64,000 bases of DNA from Taenia hydatigena (GCA_036345935.2 JADWOT020000006.1:7910519-7974518); one strand, 5' to 3'. Counted from the stretch's first letter, positions 50,751 through 63,986 are shown. Program-made: numbers and translations. The notes: generated by a model not told the origin, from the letters alone.

Positions 50751-53700
50751 AACGAGAAAATATCAACTTTGACGCGAATTATACCGCATTGTAGCTGTTA
50801 AAGGTGCATCTTTGGCCAAAATCATCATGATGCCTCATTAAAGGCTTCAATTTCAATTGTTTCAATTAAAAATGCGGACCGTATGCAGTTAAACGCAGCT
50901 TTGATTTGATGGATTGAACCGAACCTCAAATGTTACGACTGCCAAGAGAAGCGATTTGTCTTGACATTTTGGCATTCCCCGAATGCCGCCCAGTCAAACC
51001 ATTGCAAAGAGGGCAATGCAATCTGTAGCTTTTTAATTTTTAAACGCTTTCCTCAACAATTTGCTGAGGTGTAAAAACTTTTATTAAAATACAATTTAAG
51101 CCAAAGTTTACAAAATTAGGAGGGTGTAAATAAGTTTCCATTACTGCCCGACCAATCTCAGCACTTCGTACATTTAAAATGTCAAAACAGTAGTGTGATA
51201 CGGAATTAATGCTTCATAATTGCAGAGGTTGAGCTTAACAGTGCAAGATATCATAGTGAGAGAAGAAATAGAGGTATAATTGGTGAAAGATTCTCGTGAG
51301 GCTCTGGCATCCACATCGCGAAAGTAGTCAAATGGAAGGAATGAGCGTGGAAATGCTAAAGAAGGAAATCATTCAGCCTATAATACTGTTTCATTTATAA
51401 ACAACCAAAATGAAACGTACCAGACGATCATTTATTTTATGTTTCCACAAGTTCATTCAGCTACTTTTACCCCTCTGGTTAATTAGTCCCCCTTCTGGTC
51501 TTCTTGCAATCCAAGATGCTTTAAACTTTCTTCCTTAGTAGTTCAATTTGTCAAACGATTCTACCACGCATTCCACCTTTTTTTGGTAATGGCATTAAAG
51601 TCGAGTAGATGAGCTTACGCTTTGAGAAAAATGGCGCTGTTTTACTGCTTTCCCATCTTTATCTCATTGTCACTGCAAATTCGACGAAACACAACCTTCT
51701 TTCCATCCCTGCTCCTTATAAACACCTGACATTCCACTTATAAAAGAAAGTAGCCAGATAAAAGAGTTCAAAATGTAACGATTTAGAAAGAATAAAAGAT
51801 TTACCCCTTTAGAATTTGGGATAACACAATAGCAGTAATGATCCATTAGCTTGTAAGAGTAGACTTGGGCCATTAAACTAGGGCACAGTGAATTGGTACT
51901 TACCTGATGACCACACTGGGGTATTAGTGTGCCCAATGCTCCAAAGCTCAAAATTATGCGCGGTCATCTCCATAGAGCAAATTGAACTAACGCTGTCGTC
52001 TGAAGATAGTTAAGTTTTTTCTTTAAGCACGAAATTCGCGATTCGGGAAGTACACCCAATGGTTTACTGGCAGATGCGAAGTTTATCCTTACCCTTTACT
52101 AGCCGTTTAAAGGAAACTTTGTGGCGACCGAGTCACCTACTGGCAATTACCAGAGAGATGAACGCCAATCCTATAAATATGCAGTCCTTCATTGCCCTAG
52201 CTTATCCTCACGCTATAAACAAGTCATCCCCCAGACATCTACACACTCTGGAGCTGCTAATACTTTATTTGCAGCGTTAAAGTGTACAGAAGTTTAAATG
52301 TAAAAGAATGATTTTAACGTCTAAACTGACTTTTCGTCCCCTTGAAAATGAAGACCATTCAGATTTCAGTATTTCCATTAGTGAAAGTGCCTCCAACTTT
52401 TGGTTTCAAGATGACTGCACGATCTCAACTCAATTGAATTCGCTAAAAGGCAACAACTTTTCAGGTGGAACTTTTCAAAACCTTGGTTTGAAGCGCTGAA
52501 TTAAGACAATAGCTAATAAAGAACGCTTGCTCGTCTTGCCAGGTCATGCCGTTGCCTGCAATTGCCCGCATTAAGGATAAAAAGGTTTTACTGCGCTAAA
52601 GCAACAGTTGGTCCATCTTTCCTTGTGCATATCTCCTCAAAAAATGAATGAGGTAAATTGACACACTAATGGCTTTTAAATGAGCTCCTATTTAAACAGG
52701 CAAAATGTTGGTAGCATCGGTGAAATGACAGATGAACAGACTCATGCCTTCAACCGCCAGAAATGAAGTACCTTGTTCGACCATTAAATGAGGGAATTCC
52801 AAGTAATACAGATGTTCCCCATGTTTTGGATCTTTTTTCACAAGTGATAAACATTTGCCAATTCAAAGGCCCGTAATATACTACCCGCAATTTCAAGCAA
52901 TGGTTTGTGAATAGTCTTACTGAGGTATTTTATGCTAAATTTTGTCTCGGCTTAAAAAAATTCATCAACTTTAAAAACCATTGAGCCTCTCAAACTACTG
53001 AAATCGCTAAATAAAACGCTTATTTTCATGTAGTAAAATCATACACATAGATCCGAAACATTCTTGAAGACAAATGCAGACGCAGTAATTGAGCAGAATA
53101 CACACAGTTGCCATGCGGCAAGGCTTGGCGATCAGCCCCCACGGCGCAGGCACAACCGAGGAGCAAATACGTGGACCCTCAATCGAAACCGGGAGGTAAA
53201 AACAACCACTGTGGCATGAGACCGCCAATGATACCCTCTGTATAAATAGGGACCGCTGTAAAATGTTTTTTAGTAAATTTTTTACCTAATTAGCAAAAAT
53301 GTGGTGAGGTTTTTTGACTGAAGAATGATGTACCTCCTTCTTTAGCTAGTAGATGGACCTACAGAAGAGAGTTCATTGGGCCAAGTACTTGAAGACATCT
53401 CCTATGGCAAAATCCTAACATTTTTGCATATTATGCGCAAGGTATTTCCCTCTGTAGCAACAAACCGCAAATAACTTTTCGCATTGTTTAAATGAGTGAG
53501 TTAAAGGCAATCTGAAGCATAATAAATCAGAATTGCCAAAAAGAGAAAGAGTGTTTCTTCCAAACCCACTGGGTGGTACATGTTTGGTAAGCATTTGACT
53601 GCTAATTTGTACCCCTTGGAAATCGTCTAGAGGTGAACCTGATCAATCAGGAGAGATTCGACGAACCCGAACGTTGCTTCATGCAATACATAGGTTCGCA

Positions 53701-55400
53701 TCACACAAATTAGGTAGTCTTCCAAAAACCGATTTATCATTTCACGGAAAAGGTCAGTGTTAGAAGTCGCAGCCTTCTGACTTTTTTTATTGAGCTTTCA
53801 AAATGAAATTTAAAGTTATCATCTCGTGAATTCTTAACTAGACTACACTTTGTTTCATAAAACAAGGCTTGTTCTGGTCGGAAAAAAACATAACCATGCG
53901 AAATTTCTTCGCTTCGGAAAAGTCTTCCAGTCACCTGTCAATCCTAGTGCAATGAAAATATCCACTTTAGAAGAACACACTCACCATCATGACCATGCAC
54001 GCTGGTATCATAAACTACAATAGAACGTTAGTCCTGTAAATTTGAGGTTGGGAACCTACCGAGATAGTCGGTAACCTGCAGTTCGGCGTACCGTCGTATT
54101 GTAGACTGACGCACAATAAGAGTCGATTTATCTTTGAAAGTCTTTATAATAAATTAGTTTGCACCTACGACTACGAGTTTATCAAAGACCCCATTTAGCA
54201 ATGCAATTATCATAAATTACTTACTTTTATGGTACAGATGAAGCAAGATCTGTGAGGGAGAAAATTGGGAGGAAATGTATAATCTTAGCCGTATTTTTGG
54301 GCAGCCTACACTGTGTACATCAAAGCGCATTACCTTTCATGATCCAATTAGATCTGCATTCGAGTTTGTCAATTTGTTTATTGCTTATGACAAAACTCTA
54401 TTGTGATAATGCTGTCGGAATACTCACTTGCTAATGCGAATTCACACCCTTTTTAAGGATTTTTTACCAGTCCTCCATGGCTTTCAAGCGAACGGGAAGA
54501 AATTTTGTTACTATTCACGATTACATGGTGTTTGGTCGCAATTATACATGGGGTAAACTGTGCAGCGATAAAGACAGGAAATCTTACATTTGAACCCACA
54601 TTCTGTGCTTTTTAAATGCAGTTTTGGTAAAGTATAGCAATTAAAGGAGATGAGTTTCCAATTAGTATTGCAAGTGCATAACTTAAAGCCCCAAATTTCA
54701 ATTTACCGTTGCGAAGCCAACTTTGAAGCATAAATTATGCTCTACCAGCTTCGATCATATTATAAAGGAAGCTCAGAAAGAAGCTTATCAGAAGTTCATT
54801 TCGATAATGGATGGTAAGATCTAGAAATTTGCGGTAGTTAGCTAAAGAAATCGCCTGAGGTACTTCTATTGGAACAAATTCATCCTTATCCAAACATTCT
54901 GCGTTGTGGTGCATTTTATTATGACTCCGCGTCATGCAATCACCAAGTTCGTAGAAAAATTCAACGACTCGACGCAAAATTTGCGTTTGCAAAGTTCATT
55001 CAACTGCGGCCCATATGGGGAGAAACATTAAATTGGACACTGCAGGCGCTTCAGGTCTTTACTACACCTAAGGAAGTGTATACCATCCAAAATGTAGTTC
55101 ATCCAAGGTGTAAATTAAACAATCTATTTCAATCACTTAAAGGAAAAATACGGGAGAAAATGAAACGCCAGTTTGACTGACTAATGAAGTTAAAAATTGC
55201 CACCGTCATGATTAAACGCTTGCATTAATCACTAAGACAAGCCGTCAAGATGGTGATGCTGCAGTGCAGGAAATGCACGTGAACTCCTTCAACGCCACCG
55301 ATCAGGTTTGCTGCAAACGGCTGCGCATTACCAGCGGCAGTTACTTTAGACGCTTAAATAATCTGCTTTGAAAATCTACAGTTATAATTTGTAATGTAAG

Positions 55401-55796
55401 CTAAATACTAGGGTCACGGGGTGATAATGAATTAGTCAATTTGTTATGGTCCACTGAGACCAGCATGTTCCATGGGAAAGTTGGAAAGCCAAAATTGCTT
55501 GGAGCAGCAATCATTTCTTCGTAACGAGGGGTAAAATACTGAACTAAAAACCATTCAATTGTAGGAAGCCAGTTAATTTGACCCCAAAATGGGCTTAAGT
55601 GGTAGGATTGCGCCCGATGGGAGTCAAATTTGTTTTCACTATGCTGCATGGATCGTAATGTTGGGAAACTTTCAAACGTGCCCCGAACTGCTACATTGCC
55701 ATCCTTTTCTCCTAATACCCTAAATATCGTTTCAATCTGCTGAAAATGGCATCCAAACCTCAACGAAAAAACATTATCTCTTGAATCCTCGTTCAT
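55401..55796 (-). other. Orphan open frame, 131 codons
   Basis: A minus-strand frame reading MNEDSRDNVFSLRFGCHFQQ to a stop at 55401. It is long for AT-rich DNA, but no domain was recognised and no splice partners are evident. It may be chance. Confidence 0.2.
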
Positions 55797-56618
55797 TTTT
55801 GCAATTTCTTTCCAACGGACGTTGAAAATAGTATTAGTTCTTGCTAGCCTTAAAGCAGCACCAATCTTTTATGGGTAAAACTCCTGAAACCTGTCATTCA
55901 TTTTGAGGAAGTCATTTTCATGATCAACCCCATTCTACGTAAAGTCACTATAAGAGCATAAAAATAAAACTATTTTTAAAGTAAGTCATGAGATGGGCGG
56001 CGGCGAAGTTGTACACTTGTCCACAATCAAGGAATCGTGGGCCCTTAAGGGGATCCTAAACAAACGGTGCATTAAAGCAATTCGCATTAAACCTTCGCAC
56101 AAGAATAAGGGTAGGCAATGTTGAAGTTAGAGTTTTATACCTTAATTACGGATATAAGTTGGAGATGCAGCTTAGCCCGCAAACCCACTTGACTTACAAA
56201 ATCTTTGGAAGCATCTCTACATAACAAAAATGATCGCAGACCATATTTTAAATGGAACGCAAGGGCATAAAAGTTGCCACACTTTATTTATTTACCAAGC
56301 ATAAATTCGCTGAGAATGCAGAACCACTTACACGGGTTTATTTACTCAAAAACGTTATCACAAAACAAAGTTGTCTACTTTTCAAGATTTAAGTCCTTTA
56401 TCCAAACGTTGAACTTTTATGCAAATAGATAAATTAAATTGAAATGGGCGTATCATAGTCCAGGTGGATGCTATCAGCTTTCCCTGTTTCCATTTTAAAC
56501 GATCCTTAAAGTATAAGTTTTTCATGGATATCGTTGCGTCTCGAGGCTTCTTGAAGGACAACACAAAGTATAATACTTGGGCAGATTATGCAGTACTTAC
56601 GTAGGAAAGGGCCGGGGC

Positions 56619-56717
56619 TACCGGCATGGCCTCTGGCCCAGCGGAAGTGCAATCGAGGAAGCTTGTAGATCGTGAAGCCAAAACGAAGAGTCGGGTAAAT
56701 GATCAAAGCATTACATC
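56619..56717 (-). other. Probable internal exon of an unidentified minus-strand gene
   Basis: On the minus strand a good acceptor (TTTGTTCTGTAG) and a good donor (CTAC/GTAAGT) bound 99 bases with exactly one open frame. It reads CNALIIYPTLRFGFTIYKLP then an Arg/His/Gly/Pro-rich end. TLRFGF and GSPGPFL loosely recall mitochondrial solute carriers, too weakly to name the gene. Confidence 0.35.
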
Positions 56718-57499
56718 TACAGAACAAAGTTGAATTAATATGCTAACAACTTAATAGAACAATTCAAGGGACCATCCCACCATCTAATGCCTATTCGCAA
56801 AATGCTTTATAGACAAAAGAATTGCTTGACCATTTTTAAAAAATTTTATCCAGTAGCCAGTGAACCAGCAAGGTTTGATCGGGTCGCAGTCATTCGCCTT
56901 TCATAGATAAGGTCATTTTAAAGCAGTTGATTGAACTCATAGGTTAACTGGCTGGTTCAGTCCTTATCCTTACCTACTATTTTTTAATAAGGTTACTGTG
57001 ACTCCATTTAGAGAAAAAGGCTCTTATGTACATTCTTAGGTTCTTCACTCGCATTCTTTTTTGGTAAAATCAATGTTTAAGGAAATCATCCATCGTTTCG
57101 AACCAATAGTTATTTGATACAGATGAAATAAATGTTCATTTATTGCCTCTCAGGACAGAAAAGCATGAACAGAGGTGGTGGGTGAAAAAGGCGAGTCGAA
57201 CATGTCTTGATTTGCTTGTGCAGGCTTTCACACACAAGAATTTTGTGGCGTTAATCACAACCGGATAAGTAATTAGCTCTCTTAAATGCTACATCTCTAT
57301 TGAACGGTATGTAGCCTCCTGATTTTCTTCGTTTTAACTGCCAGATATAACATACTTACCAGGACGCATTCAATTTTCTGTAAATCTGGTATTTTACATG
57401 CAGTGCTATTCACGATTCCCTCCTAAATTGGTATTAACCTATTTGGAAAATGTAAATAGCAAACAAGATCTCGCCTAATGGAACTTTTGATGTTGCCAA

Positions 57500-57690
57500 T
57501 CTTTTGACGCCTCAAGAACATTACGGATAAACTTAAATTTGCGTTCGATGTGCGCATAGATGCGAGGAAAGGCATGTTCCGAAACTTCATTGCCCACATC
57601 CATTGTGGGAATCTCCTTTGCAGGGGCTTCCAGCCTGGGTTTCGACGATCGGGTGGTGAGTCACCAGCTCTGTGACTATTTGGTTTCCAC
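57500..57690. other. GC-rich exon-like block, strand unresolved
   Basis: On plus, 57622-57653 lies between TCCTTTGCAG and a strong donor GTG/GTGAGT and reads GASSLGFDDRV in an open frame. On minus, an open frame reads MDVGNEVSEHAFPRIYAHIE then RKFKFIRNVL. Both look more coding than the surroundings and at most one is likely real. No family was recognised. Confidence 0.25.
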
Positions 57691-60247
57691 GACTTTCAAT
57701 GTTGTGAGTGTGCTGCCAGGCCACCCAACAGGTTCATTAAATCCGAATTTTTGATACACGATTCAATTGCAACCAAATACAGAGTTTAGCTCATTGATGA
57801 TACATTTCATCTTCCAGTGATTACCACCAAAGATCTTGTTGGTCGAATGTCATAATTGCGCAAGAATGTGGTTGCATCTCTCAACTCCAGGTGTAAAGAC
57901 ATACTGATAGTTATTCTCCACTTTAGCTGAAAAGCCTTTATAGCACTCTCTGCTGACTTCATTTTCGCCTCCGCTTTTGTGCACAATTTACAATCACGCA
58001 TTGGATTTTTGAACAAAACATCTCATCTAACACTCAGCAATTCACACCCACAGCATTGCTTGGCCTGTTTATAAAGTAATTATAAACGGCAATCAGATTG
58101 GGGCTCTTCCGAAATGGAAATGTCCTTATTGGGTAAGAAACGTCCCCATAGGCATTCAGGTTGTATTCGTTTCCTTACGATTAGGACAAACCTTGAATGA
58201 GAACGAAGCGATTCCAATGAAACCGACAACTCACTGTAACGCCTTTGCCCTGAGAGAGTACGTGAAATTAGGAATCATGCTTAAAACTAGGACCTATTCA
58301 TTTTGGCCTACAAATCTCAATAACGCATTTAGCGTACTAATTTGAGTGCGAATAGAACAATTTATATGAGGAACTCGTTTCAATTAACTGGGTAGCACCG
58401 TGGGTGTAGGGGCTAATGCGTGTTATGGATCTTTCAGAGCAGTTTTTTGTAGTCAATTACGCAGCAACTATTTATTTCCAACAGCAATACTTATTCATGA
58501 AACAATAAATTCTCTATGTTTAATGCACATTCACCAACAAGGAAATTTACTCCATTGTGTCTACGCTTTTTGGAAGGCTTTCTATGTGACGCCTTGGCAA
58601 TTTCAAGAAAACTAATGTGCCAATAAAATCAAAATAAAAAATCACAGTAAACGAATTAAGTCCCTGCATTTTGGTTCGCATCCTCGGCAGAACCATGACG
58701 CTGCTGATTTGGTAATACAGGGCGAAACAGCTGCTTCTTCAGCTGGTTGCGATTAGAGAGCTCTGGATGGATGCTTTAAAGCGATTGAATGTCCTTGCAA
58801 GGACGAGTACTTTACTGGTTGCGCGTGGCCTCGGCCGAGGGTTTTTGTTTTCCTTCTAAGATTGGTATAAACTCTCATATTAAGCATGCTTTCGTCGGTA
58901 AAATTGCAATGATAAAATGCGTGTATGTAGGCAAAGGTCCCATTTGTTATGATCAAAATGACGGCATTTTTGACGGCGTCGGAAAATTGATGCAGTGTGT
59001 CTGAAATTGAGTCCTAAAGGAGAAAATCTGCACTTGACCTGTAAAGAAAAATTGAAGCTAACAAAACGGAAGATTATGTCGATTTCGCTAGTTCGACAAA
59101 ACGATGGTCCCATTTCGATGGGGTACTTTAGTTCACATATGAATAAACAACTTCAACTAATTTTCAGCAAAATACTTAAATTCAAACCGACGAATGATTT
59201 TGTTTGCTAGTGACCAGGTAAGATAACCAAACCATGAATTTACTTCCTATCTAAAAATTAAGTAAACTCAATTCCATCTTCGTCGATTTCTGCTCCCTAA
59301 TAATCACTTGAATTACGTTTTTACTACTTATTTATTAAGCACTTCCATTGGCCATGCCACTGTCACGAAACGGATGCAAAGTTATGTTCAGTTTTGGCCT
59401 CTGCAAATGCAATCTGAATTGCAGTCTTCTCCCTGCGATAGTGAGCAAAATTTACAAAACTGCAGATAATTTTTCACCGCTCTCGGTGAACAACTTGAGT
59501 AAGTAATCACAGTTAGCCGAACGGTTGGCCCTAGCAAGTAGGGAGAACATTCACTTGCCGGTGATTCAACTAAAACACTGGCAATCGAGTTAAAATTTCG
59601 ACGGTAAGAAATAAGAATTAACGATTGAGCCACATCTACTTAAATTTATTCAATAACAAGATTATCATCTTCGAAGCGAACTGTATTCTAAAATGGCGGT
59701 AATTTTTACGTCAGTGCGAGCAACAGAATCGTCAACAATGCAATTAGCTTTATCAGTAAGTGAAAAACCGTCCTGGATGTTGAAAATGAGGATAAGACCG
59801 AAACATGAGAGATGGATTATGCTGGATTATGCTAGTACTAAATCACTTCCGAGCGTGAGTTCACCCATTGCCTGGTCACGTGTAACGGGCCTCAGCTACT
59901 AAATCTAAACGGAATGAATTGTAGCTCCGATCACATTGTAAATGCCAAAAGAAATGCGTCTTAATGACTTTGAATCTTCTTTACCCAAATCTACGTGAAT
60001 CCATAGATGTGCTACTTCATCATTATATCTACACCGACACGCGGCAAGAACCAGTATCATTAATATCCACGCAAGTAACCTTACAGCAATTTCAGTCAAG
60101 CCACCTTTGTTTCGAAAAATTGCATTGTGATTAGAAATGCCCACACGACCCCACTTCCTCCAGCTTAAAAGTTCTACTGCAAAACTAATCTATGTAGCTA
60201 CAACAAGGACGATACACTCCCACATCTCAACACCATTTTCGCCTCAG

Positions 60248-60700
60248 CTAAGCTTCGTAATAAGCAATACAAAAAGTATGACTGTAATATCAAGCCGGCC
60301 CGCCATCTCCACCTCTTCCTCTCCTCCGAACTCCATCCAGTCAGAGGTATAGACGCTTTGTAGCACCATCTGTGCATAAATCATCTTTCCTTTCTCAGTA
60401 CTACGGATGACACTAAATGGTTGATGCTGCCTAAGGTTCTTCTCGCCCCGGTAGATCCTTTCCTGATGACTAGCAGCAAAATGTGTCCTCCTAGATGGGG
60501 AAGGAAACGACTTCGACAATCATCGTGCGTACGTGCATTAAAGACATTGGGCATTGCAATAACACGCCTATCTCCAACTGCCACCTCCTAAAACAAGCTA
60601 AGAACTACGAGATCTACAGGGCTAAAAGGGCGGTACGGAAGCAACTCCTAGACCTGTCTCTAGAGAAAAAACGAATAAGAAGAAGATATAGCTCATGAGT
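60248..60700. other. Exon-like block open on both strands, unidentified
   Basis: On plus, 60248-60346 (acceptor GCCTCAG, donor GAG/GTATAG) reads KLRNKQYKKYDCNIKPARHL. From the very strong acceptor CTTTCCTTTCTCAG before 60399, another frame is open to a stop at 60591 (TDDTKWLMLPKVLLAPVDPF). The frame at 60495-60698 gives a Lys/Arg-rich end. On minus, 60244-60519 encodes 91 residues ending in a hydrophobic LDITVILFVLLITKLS. The phases of the plus exons do not join simply. Confidence 0.25.
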
Positions 60701-61083
60701 TACGCAAAAACACTCGTCACTATATGCCCTTGCTTTAAAAAAACTAGTAAGCAATAACGATGGATTTCTGCTCTTCTTTAGAACTGGGTTAATTGCAGGC
60801 CTAACCGAGTGATTAAAAAGACTGTACTATCCAGCACTGTTGCCAGAGAGAAATTACTTGTTTTTAAAGGCTTTGTCGTCATTCCTTTCAATTTACTAAG
60901 AACGAGCTTTCCTGTGGTAATGATTTTTGTGTCGCCAAACTGATTCCACCCACGTTCTCCCCCTCCAATTCAAATTAAATCAAAAGCAGAAGCATTCCGA
61001 CCCATAGTGGTATAAGTTTCGTCTCATTACTCACACATGTTTCTTTTCCTTGTCTACAAGATCTAGGAGAAAAAATTACTTTC

Positions 61084-61260
61084 TCAGACACCATCAGCGG
61101 GTGCGGCGGGCCGAGCGGTGGGGACGACGGAGCTGGTGAGCCACCAGATAATGAGGGGTTGGAAGAGCGCAGTGCAGACGAGGAAGTAGACACCTCGACG
61201 TGGGCTCAACGATACCTGACGGTCTGCCTGTGGCAACACCTGTAGCTTCAGCGAACGAAT
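61084..61260 (-). CDS. YIF1: YIF1 terminal exon
   Basis: The acceptor is GGATTCAG. It reads IRSLKLQVLPQADRQV, then GVYFLVCTALFQPLIIWWLT, and a Pro/Ala-rich end with the stop at 61084-61086. This is the conserved last membrane segment of the family. No AATAAA was found soon after it on the minus strand. Confidence 0.94.
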   Translation of the reverse strand: MRSLKLQVLPQADRQVSLSPRRGVYFLVCTALFQPLIIWWLTSSVVPTARPAAPADGV

Positions 61261-63986
61261 CTGAATCCACAGTGAAGGAAGGACAGAAAATTTAGGCAAA
61301 CCAATGCAAATACTTTCGAAGAATTATTTGAAACTGTTGATACGAAACCCCACCTCATGCTTCATTCTTCGAACAGAACTATCCTCCATTCTAGTGCAAT
61401 TATTAAATACACGTCAATTTCCTATATGTGTACGAATCACTGCAAACGCCTTCACAATTACACTAACGAATACACTAGTGAGGCTGTCAACAGCAATAGC
61501 AAAAGCACCTTCGTATAAATATTTAAGCCAGAGATGGTGGCGCAATTTTACCAATCTTAACTCACACAGATTTGAAGAGAACATTGACTGCACTCTGAAA
61601 ATGTATTAACATAAGTCTATTTCTAGTGTATCATAAATACAAATAACCCAAAAGAGCGCTGAACTGGGAGTGTAGTGTGAGAGGACGCATGGAGTTGCGA
61701 GAGAACGAATACGATGCTGCGATACGGCATGCGAATTGTGGCCGCTAAGACATTTTGTGTGCTGAATCAAGCCCATTGCCTTAAAAGTGCATTGTCTCGA
61801 AATAAAGCAAAGCTTCAGAAATACTAATTATGAACAGGAAAGTGTCCGACTTTCGAGTCATTAAGGGTAGGAGCACGTATCGGCGACTTTGGGTTCGTTA
61901 TATATTTGAAGCGATGATGATATTCATTGTTTGGACATCAGCAAATGATATTGCTTCATCGGCAAATTCGAGTGTATTACAGTAGGTGCCTTTCACTACT
62001 AGGTTTTGTCAGCAATTAACGGGTAATATTCCGCAAACAAGGCGAACTTTGTCCCAATTTCAATAACATTTCACTGAGGCCAATTAGCATATCCTGCCAT
62101 AACCAAAACTAGTGATAGTATAGACGCTGCTACTCGATAGTTTTCACTAGTAACACTGCGACATGAAAGGAAGAAAAACAATCTGAAAAGTAATGCGTGA
62201 GCTTTTCAGACCGGAGCCATAGCACACCACAAATACTCTGTCAACCTAAACCCAATCGATTTCTCCACATAACACGCATAGGAGCTACTGGAAATGGCTG
62301 AGGAGCACATCTTTTGAAATTCATTTAGTGTTCGTGAACACATTTATTGATACTGATAAAGGAACAATGCAAGCAAAATTTGCAGAAAAATGAACTCAAG
62401 GTGTTTAAAGAGCGGGAAAGACAGCCGATTCAAGTCTGTATTACAGTGAATTTCATCGAGTTGAGAGAAGAGAGAAAACGAAAGAAGTCTTACCTGGAAA
62501 AAGGCAAATGCAAGACCCACCCAAACAAGGGCGAAGTAGTAGCCTGGAGCGGGGAGCACGAGAGCCACCAGCACCAATGTGATCATGCTAAAAGGCGATA
62601 GCGACGTAATGCACGTTTAACAGACCGTAAATAGCACTGCACCGAAATCGCTCCTTAAGGACTGGTTGAGTTAAACTATCGTCGACACGCATTGAAAGCA
62701 ATTTTTTATCCGGTAAATTGAAATATTATTGGTGGCAAACAGTGTGCAACTTTATAAACGGTGACAAAAATGGCTTGAACAGCTTTGAAATCCCCCTTTA
62801 GCACATCAAGAGGATATCCACAATTTAGCCAGAACCTTCGAAGTTACTGTGTTGCCACGTTTTAGTCCACTGACAAATTCAAAACGTAGCACCAATTTAA
62901 CCGATAGTAAACGCGTGTGCATAGAGCCACTTAATGTTCTTCAGTTCCGGTTTGAGGATTCGTCCAAAATAGACAAGCTCATTCAACTTATTGATAGCAT
63001 AACTGCCAAACTAATTTGCTTTAAGGTTTACGAATGAATCCGAAGTTTTTCAAAAAAATAAAACTAAAACAGACTTAAAGGTTCCACATTCCTTAGACCT
63101 CTTAATCGGATGAGTAAAAGAGATGGGCGTTAAGTAGAGTGCAAGAGATGAGGAAAAAAATTAGGAGCCGCAACGTTGTTTCTTCGCAACAAAAAGAGGA
63201 ATTAACTTGAATGTAGTTTGTAGCACCAAAAGGGTTATCGTGTTGCTGCAGGCCAATAAAAAACCGAAGCTTTAAAACTGCTCTTTGAGGATTCACGCGC
63301 TCATTCCTTAGAAATTGTGGATTACGCACGTGGTCCAAGATTCAGCTGCAATGAGTCTAAAGAACTTAAACTCCCATGGACAGCTAAGCTCGCTCACCGT
63401 GAAGATTCCGATCACAGAGATTGGAAGGACTAATATGGAAACATACTAAACAAACTTGTATCCACAATAGGCGAGGAGATCGAGGTAGCCAAGATTGGAC
63501 TGGATGTTTAGGAGATAGAGAGCAAGGGTGAGCACGCAGACCTCGAGAACAAGCCAGACGAAGGACTGGCTTGAGAGAATGCCCAGCAGGTCAGGGGCGA
63601 ATCGACCCTCCACACCAAGAGAGACACCTGCCGCGACCACATAGGTGATGAAGGCCATCGCAGGGATGTAGAGATCCGGAGAATTGATATCTCCTCGAGG
63701 CGAAACCACTCCCATCGCGTCATATTGTAGATCCCATCTCTAAAAAGCAAAGCGCTAAGTTTCCACCATCAACATTTCAAAGATCAGCACACCATATTCC
63801 AAATTATGGATTAAATAATAAGAGAGCCGTTCTTAAAAAGCAAAGCTGGATATCTGGTAACATGATTGCCACTGAAGAAATGATAGTGCTTAGGGAAGCA
63901 TAAGTGACCTCTAACAAGCAATCAAGGCACTACCTTACAATTCATTCCCAGCTTATAAAGGCGTGCGATAAAGGTTAAGCATGCTC
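61084..63986 (-). CDS. YIF1: YIF1 homologue, C-terminal exons (5' partial)
   Basis: YIF1 is a multi-pass membrane protein that partners YIP1 in ER-Golgi vesicle traffic. On the minus strand, exons 63739-63447, 62587-62494 and 61260-61084 join with phases 2 and 0; a tentative upstream exon at 63986-63934 joins in phase 0. The translation carries the family hallmark SPDLYIPAMAFITYV (human APDLYIPTMAFITYVL). Then follow LLGILSSQSFVWLVLEV, LLAYCGYKFV, PGYYFALVWVGLAFAFFQ, IRSLKL and the C-terminal FQPLIIWWLT (human FQPLIIYWLT). Five hydrophobic segments are readable. The C-terminus runs 16 residues past the usual end. N-terminal exons lie right of the window. Whether this is the sole YIF1 or an A/B paralogue cannot be told. 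Confidence 0.93.
61261..63446 (-). other. YIF1 introns
   Basis: Two introns, 61261-62493 and 62588-63446, separate the three firm exons. They are A-rich on the plus strand, hence T-rich on the sense strand. Nothing else was recognised. Confidence 0.8.
62494..62587 (-). CDS. YIF1: YIF1 exon: third and fourth membrane segments
   Basis: The acceptor is CGCCTTTTAG and the donor is CCAG/GTAAGA (phase 0). It reads MITLVLVALVLPAPGYYFAL then VWVGLAFAFFQ, matching human [22 protein letters not shown]. The residue before MIT is Tyr across the junction, where human has Gly. Confidence 0.92.
63447..63739 (-). CDS. YIF1: YIF1 exon with DLYIP motif and first membrane segments
   Basis: The acceptor is CTTTTTAG and the donor is GTTTA/GTATGT (phase 2). 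It reads RWDLQYD, then GDINSPDLYIPAMAFITYVV, GRFAPDLLGILSSQSFVWLV and YLDLLAYCGYKFV. This is closely collinear with human YIF1A/B. Confidence 0.95.
63934..63986 (-). CDS. YIF1: YIF1 possible upstream exon
   Basis: On the minus strand 53 bases lie between ACTTAG and TGTAAG/GTAGTG and end in phase 0, fitting the next exon. The reading FIARLYKLGMNCK weakly recalls human YVGRKLGLLFFP before the W of the next exon. The match is short, so this is tentative. Confidence 0.3.

Larger units (their letters stand above)
50161..61083. other. Intergenic region with unresolved exon-like segments
   Basis: About 11 kb between the Hv1-like stop and the YIF1 stop. It holds a G-rich tract at 50734 and exon-like segments near 56619-56717, 57500-57690 and 60248-60700, some open on both strands. 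No family was assigned. The remainder is AT-rich with nothing recognised. Confidence 0.5.

Noticed and set aside
53007..53228. GC-rich minus-strand frame with Cys-rich hydrophobic translation
   Set aside because: No splice context or family likeness; it could be a decayed repeat. Not enough to call a gene.
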